A stretch of 5,073 nt of DNA. Origin: Oceanospirillaceae bacterium UBA1126 (lineage in GTDB: Bacteria > Pseudomonadota > Gammaproteobacteria > Pseudomonadales > Balneatricaceae). Positions 1 through 5,073 of the stretch are shown here, piece by piece. The DNA lies in contig DCAT01000198.1 in assembly GCA_002312935.1 (NCBI GenBank), positions 1-5,073 of the forward strand, given 5' to 3'. Made by a program: the position numbers and the translations under genes. Position 1 is the stretch's first letter. Each line of letters starts with the position of its first letter. The notes under the pieces were generated by a model. The model was not told where the DNA came from, ran no database searches, and worked only from the letters and a program-made list of their open reading frames with translations.

Positions 1-1041
1 GAGTTTTGTATGGCGTTAGAAAATAGGAGTTTGCTTGAAGCACAAACCGTTGCCGAACACTTGAGGCAAGGTATAAGCCAAACAACCGTTTCTTTTTCGG
101 GTGTGGACATCTTCCGAAGCGCTAGCATCGGTGTGGCCGAACTAGCCATAGGCTCACAAATTAAAGACGCAATGAGCCTTGCTGACAAGGCGCTCTATCA
201 ATCAAAAGCCAAAGGTAAAAATAGAACAACCGTGGCGGATTATTGGTTTACTGCACAATTGGAAAAAAATAAAGCATACCCCAAACTAGAGGCTATTTTA
301 GAAGGTTTAACCAAGGGTGAGTTTAAGCTGAATATTCAACCTATCTGCAACAACAGTACCCAAAAAGCGGTCGGTTTTGAAGCTTTAATGCGCTGGCATC
401 GAGCAGATGGTTCTATACTCACACCCGATTACTTTTTAGATATTGCTCTCTTACCTAGTGCTTACCCAACATTTAAGGCCGCTGCGCTGGCTCAATTGGC
501 ACCCATTCTTAGAGAGTTAGTTAGCAGTAACTCAGATTATTATTTATCGTTTAATACCGACAACACTTTCATTAATTCCACAGAGTGTGTTGCCGACTTA
601 ATCAGCAAGTTTAAACTTGCTCAAGTGAACTTAAATCGTTTGGTACTAGAGTTGCCAGAAAAAACTGCACTAGGCAACATGGAAAAGGCGTTAAGCAACA
701 TTAAATTACTGCAACAAAGTGGCATTGGTATTGCCTTAGATGATTTTGGTATGGAACATTCAAATATGGACCGTATACGCGACATTCCTGCCGACATCAT
801 AAAAATAGATCGTAGCTTTATTGCAAAAATGGAGAAAAACCCACGTAGCTTAGCCATTATAAAAGCCCTGGTTACTATGGCTAAAGAACTTAACTTTGAG
901 ATCATTGCTGAAGGCATTGAAACCCAAGCCCAAGCTATAATATTAGCAGAATCTGGCATTACCAAAGGCCAGGGTTACTTTTATGGCCACCCCAAACCAG
1001 TGAACTATTGGCTAGATCAGATTAAGGGAGGGCTCATTTAA
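1..1041 (+). CDS. GGDEF-EAL domain c-di-GMP signalling protein, C-terminal part (5' end outside window)
   Basis: The reading frame is open from base 1, which encodes E-F-C-M-A-L. These first residues are the EF of a GGDEF motif, so the ATG at 10 is internal and the gene starts upstream. Counting codons from base 1, residues 1-75 are the second half of a diguanylate cyclase (GGDEF) domain ending in the hallmark ADKALYQSKAKGKN. Residues about 90-340 form an EAL phosphodiesterase domain: EALMRW (E127), SFNTD, ELPE, DDFG (D247-D248), IKIDRSFI, AEGIE (E304) and GQGY. The residues known to bind metal and catalyse c-di-GMP hydrolysis to pGpG are therefore present. Loop 6 after DDFG reads MEHSN instead of the usual TGYSS, so activity may be reduced. 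The GG half of the cyclase motif, the I-site and any N-terminal sensor are not visible. The TAA stop at 1039-1041 overlaps the msrP stop. Family assignment is certain; which activity dominates is not. Confidence 0.96.
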   Translation, partial: EFCMALENRSLLEAQTVAEHLRQGISQTTVSFSGVDIFRSASIGVAELAIGSQIKDAMSLADKALYQSKAKGKNRTTVADYWFTAQLEKNKAYPKLEAILEGLTKGEFKLNIQPICNNSTQKAVGFEALMRWHRADGSILTPDYFLDIALLPSAYPTFKAAALAQLAPILRELVSSNSDYYLSFNTDNTFINSTECVADLISKFKLAQVNLNRLVLELPEKTALGNMEKALSNIKLLQQSGIGIALDDFGMEHSNMDRIRDIPADIIKIDRSFIAKMEKNPRSLAIIKALVTMAKELNFEIIAEGIETQAQAIILAESGITKGQGYFYGHPKPVNYWLDQIKGGLI

Positions 1042-1931
1042 TAAAAATAGCGCCTGTCTGACAAAGCGCCGTAAAGGTGCGCCACCTCATTGGCGTAACC
1101 ATTATAAAGCTGAGTGCGCTGTCGGCCATACTCCCCAATCACACGTTCAGACCCCTGAGACCACCGCGGATGATCATGGTCTGGGTTCACGTTAGCATAA
1201 AAACCATATTCTCTTGGGTTTTGCTGCCACCAAGTAGTTTTAGGCATCTGTTCCACTAATTCAATACGCACAATAGACTTAGCTGACTTAAAGCCGTATT
1301 TCCAAGGTAAAACTAGACGAATGGGCGCACCCGTTTGCTGCTCTAAGGGTTTATCATAAATACCAGTAGCAAGTAAGGCCAAAGGATTCATCGCTTCCTC
1401 AATGGTTAAGCCCTCAGTGTAAGGGCCTCCAGACCAATTGGCATTAGGCATTTGAGTTTCATCATTGGCGGTAATAAAGCGCACATACTTTGCACGACTG
1501 TTAGGTTGCGCTGCGGTTATCAGTTTATGCAATGGTATACCGTTCCAAGGGATCACCATAGACCATGCTTCTACGCACCTAAAACGGTGCACATGGGATT
1601 CTATAGCATACTCCCCGTAGATATCAGCTAGATCGTAAGCGCCCTTCTTATCGGCCCCTGCCCCCGTGATTTCGACAGTCCAAGGTGAGGTGATTAGCGT
1701 TTTAGCTGCTTCGGAAGGATCACTTTTGTCAAAGCCAAATTCATAGTAGTTGTTATAGCTGTTAATCGTTTCTAGGGGTGTCGGTTTAAGTGGTTCAGAT
1801 GCGTCTGCGCTGGCTAGTAAAGAACCTGCCAATGGCAGGGCTATGGCCGCAGCAATACCGCTAGCAATAAAGTGCCTCCGGTTACGGAAATTATGTTCGG
1901 AAGTAATCATAGAATGGGGAATAGGTTTCAT
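1038..1931 (-). CDS. msrP: Protein-methionine-sulfoxide reductase catalytic subunit MsrP (YedY), Tat-exported molybdoenzyme
   Basis: MsrP reduces methionine sulfoxide in oxidised periplasmic proteins, using a molybdopterin cofactor and electrons from the membrane haem protein MsrQ. The 297-residue product has a twin-arginine signal (R18-R19 in NRRHFIASG) followed by a hydrophobic Ala/Leu stretch, with likely cleavage near ASADA (residues 40-44). The mature part follows E. coli MsrP closely: SYNNYYEFGFDK near residue 58, RFRCVEAWSMVIPW with the molybdenum-ligating cysteine C119, then PWKYGFKSAKSIV, EYGFYANVNP and DHPRWSQ. It is somewhat shorter than the E. coli protein (about 334 residues), with a shorter N-terminus and a reduced loop before GGPYTEGL. 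The start at 1931 has AAGG 7 bases upstream; the next in-frame ATG (residue 8) has no ribosome site and is still before the RR pair. In many relatives msrQ follows directly, but here the convergent EAL gene does. No clear promoter was found upstream. Confidence 0.95.
   Translation of the reverse strand: MKPIPHSMITSEHNFRNRRHFIASGIAAAIALPLAGSLLASADASEPLKPTPLETINSYNNYYEFGFDKSDPSEAAKTLITSPWTVEITGAGADKKGAYDLADIYGEYAIESHVHRFRCVEAWSMVIPWNGIPLHKLITAAQPNSRAKYVRFITANDETQMPNANWSGGPYTEGLTIEEAMNPLALLATGIYDKPLEQQTGAPIRLVLPWKYGFKSAKSIVRIELVEQMPKTTWWQQNPREYGFYANVNPDHDHPRWSQGSERVIGEYGRQRTQLYNGYANEVAHLYGALSDRRYFY
1041..1069 (-). terminator. Possible intrinsic terminator for msrP, inside its last codons
   Basis: On the minus strand GCGC (1069-1066) can pair with GCGC (1053-1050). 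The segment between contains a small inner TGT/ACA pairing, and the hairpin is followed by TATTTTTAT (1049-1041). This T-rich tail lies over the msrP stop codon. The stem is short and interrupted, so this is a weak candidate, but no other terminator is visible between the two convergent genes. Confidence 0.3.
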
Positions 1932-2070
1932 AGTGCAGCCTTATTAAACTATTTTAGCTTAGTGATTTAATCTTACGTCAGTGTTAACGCAATAGATTCA
2001 AACGATGCTGATTTTATACTCAGTTGCAGTGTCAAGTTTTTTAATGCTCTGAGTTGCGCTCTGCTGTTCT

Positions 2071-2647
2071 TTAGAGGCCCTTTAATTGCGTAACACTAGG
2101 CTCCAGACATTCACCGCTGATGGTAATTCGGTGCATCAAACGAAATTCACCATCATAGTCATTTAGTGCAGAGGGCTGGTTTGCACTATAACATCCAAGC
2201 CGTCTTGGGCCACCATACCAAAAGCATGATCGCTAAAGTACTTAGTAAGCATTAGATCTAGGGTGTTTTTTATGCTAACAGACAAAGGCTCACAGGCTAA
2301 ATACATACTTAAAAAACGATTGACACCTAGGTTACCCCCAACGTTTAGCAAATCCAATATGCTGATCAGATATTACCTTTTGATATCGCATGACAAACTA
2401 CATTGTGCTTCACAAATGCCTGCCTAACTTCCAAAAACTGTGGCTTGTTGAAGCCCTCTAATAAGTCCATACCACTAAGTTTGATACCTAAAAAGCGGCT
2501 TAAGGTATCATTATGATTTTGTGTTGTGTTTTCATGTGAGTCAACCCTGGATATCGACAGCAGAGCTGGCCCAAGACCGTCAGGTTTAGATTTAGATTTA
2601 GATTTAGATTGAGGTTGAGGTTCAGGATTGAACCTAACATAGCATGC
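2071..2647 (-). pseudogene. Probable decayed gene of unknown family, split over three frames
   Basis: Three open stretches follow each other on the minus strand, each in a different frame. Segment A (2647-2369, 93 codons to a TGA at 2366) starts with a Pro/Gln/Ser/Lys linker from a hexamer array and continues through DTLSRFLGIKLSGMDLLEGF and QFLEVRQAFVKHNVVCHAI. Segment B (2372-2166, stop TAA at 2163) includes LGVNRFLSMYLACEPLS and AFGMVAQDGLDVIV. Segment C (2232-2074, stop TAA at 2071) includes NDYDGEFRLMHRITISGE. The peptides have the balanced composition of real protein rather than of random translation, but none has a credible start codon with a ribosome site. Another 30-codon open stretch lies upstream in frame with A, behind a TAA at 2648-2650. 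The simplest reading is one gene broken by frameshifts and stops. I do not recognise the family, and chance open frames remain possible. Sequencing errors would give the same picture. Confidence 0.35.
2579..2626. repeat. Hexanucleotide tandem array, eight units
   Basis: On the plus strand the array runs GTCAGG, then four exact TTTAGA units (2585-2608), two TTGAGG units (2609-2620) and TTCAGG (2621-2626). Because the unit is six bases, any protein read through it keeps frame. On the minus strand, frame A of the decayed gene reads alternating Pro/Ser and Glu/Gln/Lys/Asp, a typical flexible linker. A second open minus frame reads a near-pure Leu-Asn repeat. Unit number probably varies by replication slippage. 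Confidence 0.85.
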
Positions 2648-2723
2648 TTATGCTCTATGGTTACCTGCACCATTACTGGATAATAAGCCCTGAGAAGTTA
2701 ATTTGAACAGTAACTGCTTAGCT

Positions 2724-2894
2724 CTAAGCGTTAAATCTCTCTAATTTTTGAATCAGCACATTAATTTCTTCTATAACTTGAAAGATTGGGTCGTTAATTT
2801 TCTCATTGGACTCTAAAACTCTGTCCGTCTGGTCATTAAACTTTTGAGAAACATTTAATTGGTAATTCTTTTTACTACTCTTGTCAATGTGCAT
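2724..2894 (-). CDS. Possible small protein, 56 residues, function unknown
   Basis: An ATG at 2894 opens a frame of 56 codons ending with TAG at 2724-2726. It begins MHIDKSSKKNYQLNVSQKF and ends INVLIQKLERFNA. A GGAAG stretch about 8-11 bases before the ATG could act as ribosome site. The product is polar and rich in Lys, Asn, Gln and Glu. The last 20 residues (IFQVIEEINVLIQKLERF) have spaced Ile, Val and Leu positions compatible with an amphipathic helix or short coiled coil. It has no signal peptide, membrane segment or cysteine pair. It lies just upstream of the decayed gene on the same strand, so it could be a survivor of the same unit. I do not recognise a family, and an open frame of this size can arise by chance in AT-rich DNA. 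Confidence 0.4.
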   Translation of the reverse strand: MHIDKSSKKNYQLNVSQKFNDQTDRVLESNEKINDPIFQVIEEINVLIQKLERFNA

Positions 2895-3157
2895 GCCTAG
2901 CTTCCATATTTAGTTAAAGCAGGTTCTACTTATATAATTTAGTTTAGCACTTTGGTTTTCTATATCTATACGCGTCCGCTGGAACTGTTTTAACCAGTAT
3001 TAAAGAGTATGAATCAGTATCAAATGGCAGTGCATAATGAAAAATATTGAGCAACCCTTACCATGCAAAACCTTTTTATCAGATCTGTGTTTGCACAGTT
3101 TAATACAGCATATGTACCGCGTAACTGTCTGAGAGATGGCTAAAAAGGCAATAAGGC
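2895..3157. other. Intergenic region without recognisable gene
   Basis: This stretch separates the response regulator stop from the small ORF. Every frame on both strands is closed by frequent stops, and only very short peptides are possible. The one notable structure is the inverted repeat at 3085-3098. The segment just after the regulator stop has GCTAA and TTAGC complementary arms, but the loop is long and there is no following T-run, so it is not called a terminator. Confidence 0.6.
3085..3098. repeat. Perfect 5-bp inverted repeat, CTGTG-TTTG-CACAG
   Basis: The arms CTGTG (3085-3089) and CACAG (3094-3098) are exact reverse complements around a four-base loop. It could form a small hairpin in RNA of either strand, or be an operator-like palindrome. 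The 4-base spacing does not fit a CRP site (TGTGA-N6-TCACA), and there is no clean T-run after it on either strand. Confidence 0.4.
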
Positions 3158-3895
3158 TTAGCTCTTTTTAAATAAATAACTATACCTCTGGCTGGCTAAT
3201 AATATTTTTTTATGGTCATGCAAACTAATTTCGTAACGCCCACGGAAATCTCGTTTTGCCTTCGCTATCTGATCAACTCGAACAATACACCCTCGGTTAA
3301 TTCGCCAAAACTGATTAGGGTCAAGCCGCTGCTCTAGTTCTAATAGTGATTGCCTAATTAAATAGGTTTTACTAAGAGTAACCACATCAATATACTTTAG
3401 ATCTGCTTTGAAATAGATAACGTCTTTAAGTTGAACTAACTCAGTAGTGTCGTCTATACCGACACGTAACCACTCTAACATTGGTGTTGTTTTTGGTAAA
3501 AGAGCCTTAACTAGTGCCATTAACTCATCACGCACCACAGGGGCTTGCTGTTTTAATCTTTGAATAGTCTTACTAAGCCTTTCGTCATTGACAGGTTTCA
3601 AAAGATAGTCCACTGCAGACTTATTAAACGCCTCAACAGCATATTGGTCGAAGGCTGTAACGAAAACAATTTTGGTTCCTATAGGTAATTTTTCAGCCAC
3701 TTGAAGTCCATTTAACCCAGGCATTTGAATATCTAAAAATACTATATCTGGCTTTAGGCTTTGCGCTAACGTAATGGCATGTAACCCACTGTTAGCCGTG
3801 CCAGAAATCTCAAGCTCTGGCCATAAAATCCCAAGTTTAGAGACCAAGTAATTAACAAGATTGGGCTCATCATCAACCACTATTGCTGTCTGCAT
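3158..3895 (-). CDS. LytTR-family DNA-binding response regulator
   Basis: The 245-residue product is a cytoplasmic response regulator that should bind DNA when phosphorylated by the adjacent kinase. Residues 1-115 are a receiver domain: acidic pair D8-D9 in VVDDEPN, phospho-acceptor D55 in VFLDIQMPG, T80 in FVTAF and K100 in YLLKPVN, so all key residues are present. Residues about 142-244 are a LytTR domain with ELVQLKDVIYFKADLKYIDV and the typical FWRINRGCIV segment; this domain usually binds pairs of direct repeats upstream of target promoters. I chose the ATG at 3895 because GGAGG lies 7 bases before it and because it forms a TAATG overlap with the kinase stop. The in-frame GTG at 3901 would leave almost no spacing from GGAGG. 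Architecture matches the BtsR/YpdB/AlgR-like group, but no specific orthologue can be named. Its targets are unknown. Confidence 0.93.
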   Translation of the reverse strand: MQTAIVVDDEPNLVNYLVSKLGILWPELEISGTANSGLHAITLAQSLKPDIVFLDIQMPGLNGLQVAEKLPIGTKIVFVTAFDQYAVEAFNKSAVDYLLKPVNDERLSKTIQRLKQQAPVVRDELMALVKALLPKTTPMLEWLRVGIDDTTELVQLKDVIYFKADLKYIDVVTLSKTYLIRQSLLELEQRLDPNQFWRINRGCIVRVDQIAKAKRDFRGRYEISLHDHKKILLASQRYSYLFKKS

Positions 3896-3905
3896 TAACA
3901 CGCCT
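3893..3905 (-). promoter_or_regulatory. TAATG coupling and strong ribosome site between kinase and regulator
   Basis: On the minus strand GGAGG sits inside the last kinase codons, 7 bases before the ATG at 3895-3893. The kinase TAA (3897-3895) and the ATG share one base. This decides the regulator start and implies that both proteins come from one mRNA at linked levels. Confidence 0.8.
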
Positions 3906-4950
3906 CCATTGGTATAGTAAGGGCCACTATAGCCCCCGACGGTTGGTTATCTACAACGCTCAAAGCGGCTCTGTCTGCATAAATAGCGTGCAGTCGGTGG
4001 CGAACATTACTAAGCCCAATACCAGAGTGATTCGTCAGATTAGCACTTTTGAGCGCCTTAAAACCAAGACCCGTATCAGTGACCTTAATTACAAGTCTAT
4101 TATCACTAAAGGCTAATTCTATGCTTACGTTACCACCTTTAACTGACGGTTCAATGCCATGCTGAATGGCATTCTCAACCAGCGGCTGAACTAAAAGTGA
4201 AGGGATTGCTAGGCTGGTAAAAAATACATCATCTTCAATGCCAGTGGGTAAAAATTGATAGGTTAGGCGTTTTCCTAACCGCATTTTATGCAGCTCTAAA
4301 TAAACGTTGAGCAACCATAGTTCGTCTCCAAGGGTATGTGTTTTATCACGGCTACGATCAAGCTTTACCCTTAACAAATGAGTTAAATTAACTAAGCTTT
4401 TTTCTGCTAATTTTGGTTTAGTCTCAATTAAACTGACAATATTAGATAACGTGTTAAACAAAAAGTGGGGTTCAATTTGAGCCTGCAGTAACGCTATCTC
4501 GTTTTCCAGCGCAATCGCCTCTTGCTTAAACTGCTTGGCCTCAAGTTGAGAAATCTGCTCACCTTGGGAAGCCATACGCACTTTTGCAACAGTCAATACA
4601 CCAGCAAACAAGGTAATCATCATGCTAAATATTAGTAGCTCTTTTCCAGCAGGGTAGTAAAACAAAATCAACAAGTTATCAGAAATTATTAGGCCACCTA
4701 AACACATACCTAAAAGTAAACCAATGCAACTTTTGCTTAAGCCAACCCAGTAGCTAGTAGAGCCTGGATAAAGAAAACGATCAAAAACAAAAAATGTTAG
4801 CTGGATACTATAGCCAATACTTAATGAGACTTTAATCGAGTGGGCATAACTTGGCGCTAGTGCAATGTCTAACACCACTTGAGCTATTATTGCGCAAACC
4901 ACGGTATTCCTAAAAGTTGGTAATAGTAATTTTACCCAGCCAAACTTCAT
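3895..4950 (-). CDS. LytS/YehU-type membrane sensor histidine kinase
   Basis: This 351-residue kinase should autophosphorylate on histidine and pass phosphate to the LytTR regulator encoded directly downstream. The N-terminal part has four hydrophobic segments (about residues 15-32, 40-60, 70-90 and 104-123) joined by short loops, so any signal is probably sensed in or near the inner membrane. A coiled coil (about 127-157) leads to the His_kinase domain with H162 in QIEPHFLFNTLSN. An ATPase domain follows with N260 in LVENAIQHGIEP, DTGLGF (292-297) and SGIGLSN (309-315). Sequence identity to a known LytS-, BtsS- or YpdA-like kinase cannot be fixed by eye. The longest frame begins with TTG at 4980, but ATG at 4950 has AGAGG 7 bases upstream and starts just before the first membrane segment, so it is preferred. 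TAA at 3895-3897 overlaps the regulator ATG by one base, indicating translational coupling. Confidence 0.93.
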   Translation of the reverse strand: MKFGWVKLLLPTFRNTVVCAIIAQVVLDIALAPSYAHSIKVSLSIGYSIQLTFFVFDRFLYPGSTSYWVGLSKSCIGLLLGMCLGGLIISDNLLILFYYPAGKELLIFSMMITLFAGVLTVAKVRMASQGEQISQLEAKQFKQEAIALENEIALLQAQIEPHFLFNTLSNIVSLIETKPKLAEKSLVNLTHLLRVKLDRSRDKTHTLGDELWLLNVYLELHKMRLGKRLTYQFLPTGIEDDVFFTSLAIPSLLVQPLVENAIQHGIEPSVKGGNVSIELAFSDNRLVIKVTDTGLGFKALKSANLTNHSGIGLSNVRHRLHAIYADRAALSVVDNQPSGAIVALTIPMEAC

Positions 4951-4973
4951 CTGTGTGCCTCTGTACGTTTCAT
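4947..4973 (-). other. Tiny leader ORF (MKRTEAHR) overlapping the kinase start
   Basis: An ATG at 4973 begins eight codons followed by TGA at 4949-4947, which overlaps the kinase ATG as ATGA. AGGG lies about 9 bases before it. It could couple kinase translation to a leader peptide, or be accidental; nothing in the peptide suggests an attenuator. Confidence 0.2.
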
Positions 4974-5014
4974 ACGCCAATGCCCTGATTTTGCATAATA
5001 ATAATCGAGCTTAG

Positions 5015-5020
5015 ATTATA
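5015..5020 (-). promoter_or_regulatory. Likely -10 box of the kinase-regulator operon
   Basis: The minus strand reads TATAAT, an exact sigma-70 -10 hexamer, about 65 bases before the kinase ATG. The -35 region at normal spacing (around AATCCT) is poor and there is no TG extension, so activation by a regulator may be needed. The same bases read ATTATA on the plus strand; with TTGCAT at 4991 they could also serve the divergent gene. Confidence 0.45.
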
Positions 5021-5047
5021 ACCCCAGAATTTTTGGCAGGATTACCT

Positions 5048-5073
5048 ATGACCAGTTTTTTAACTGTAAAAAA
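5048..5073 (+). CDS. Start of a divergent gene, truncated by the window end
   Basis: The ATG at 5048 is preceded by CAGG 7 bases upstream and opens MTSFLTVK before the window ends. Only eight full codons are visible, so no function can be given. It is transcribed away from the kinase operon and shares its short upstream region (about 97 bases between the two ATGs). Genes divergent from LytTR systems are often their targets, which is an inference from context here. Confidence 0.5.

Noticed and set aside
621..965. 114-codon minus-strand open frame inside the EAL gene
   Set aside because: It is antisense to strongly conserved EAL motifs, and its translation shows no recognisable domain.
1077..1259. 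60-codon plus-strand open frame inside msrP
   Set aside because: It lies opposite the conserved C-terminal part of MsrP and resembles no protein.
2008..2023. CTG-N10-CAG upstream of msrP, resembling a LexA (SOS) box
   Set aside because: It lacks the favoured T and A next to the triplets (CTGT...ACAG), and msrP is not a known SOS gene. A match to the loose core is common by chance.
2030..2035. Perfect TTGACA on the minus strand as a -35 box for msrP
   Set aside because: No -10-like hexamer lies 16-18 bases downstream; the TATAAA nearby is only 11 bases away, so a promoter cannot be claimed.
2163..2357. 64-codon minus-strand frame as an intact gene
   Set aside because: It begins with TTG without a ribosome site, and neighbouring open stretches continue in other frames, so it is treated as a fragment of the decayed gene.
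1932..3157. Insertion sequence or mobile element filling the gene-poor region
   Set aside because: No terminal inverted repeats, target-site duplications or transposase motifs could be seen.
3883..4116. 77-codon plus-strand open frame opposite the kinase ATPase domain
   Set aside because: It is the antisense of conserved HATPase motifs, with no ribosome site or domain.
5053..5066. Inverted repeat CAGTT-TTTT-AACTG
   Set aside because: It is a short A/T-rich palindrome inside the first codons of the divergent gene and is likely by chance; it does not match paired LytTR direct repeats.

Overview
The window looks like chromosomal DNA from a moderately AT-rich gammaproteobacterium, most likely a marine or aquatic Alteromonadales-type organism. 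This is inferred from protein style only: a GGDEF-EAL signalling protein, a Tat-exported MsrP close to the E. coli enzyme, and a LytS/LytTR two-component pair. There is no rRNA, tRNA, CRISPR array, insertion sequence or phage gene.

Layout. Bases 1-1041 (+) hold the C-terminal part of a GGDEF-EAL c-di-GMP protein. The window opens inside its GGDEF motif. It converges on msrP (1038-1931, -), the periplasmic methionine-sulfoxide reductase catalytic subunit, and the two TAA stops share one TTAA palindrome. No msrQ is next to msrP. Bases 1932-3157 hold no intact recognisable gene. They contain three consecutive open stretches in three different frames on the minus strand (2071-2647), which look like a decayed gene of unknown family, an in-register hexanucleotide array (2579-2626), and a possible 56-residue small protein (2724-2894, -). 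The last part (2895-3157) has only one small inverted repeat.

The right end holds a two-gene minus-strand operon. A LytS/YehU-type membrane histidine kinase (3895-4950) is followed by a LytTR-family response regulator (3158-3895), joined by a TAATG stop/start with a strong GGAGG ribosome site. Both real starts lie inside the longest open frames, whose upstream TTG and GTG starts are less credible. A near-perfect -10 box lies upstream of the kinase. A divergent gene appears to start at 5048 (+) and leaves the window after eight codons; it is a natural first candidate for the target of the regulator.

Functionally the window combines second-messenger turnover, periplasmic oxidative-damage repair and a transcriptional signalling pair, with no sign that they form one system. 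I found no convincing new biological system. The most useful leads are the degenerate loop 6 of the EAL domain, the orphan msrP, the decayed gene with its hexamer array, and the small unknown ORF.
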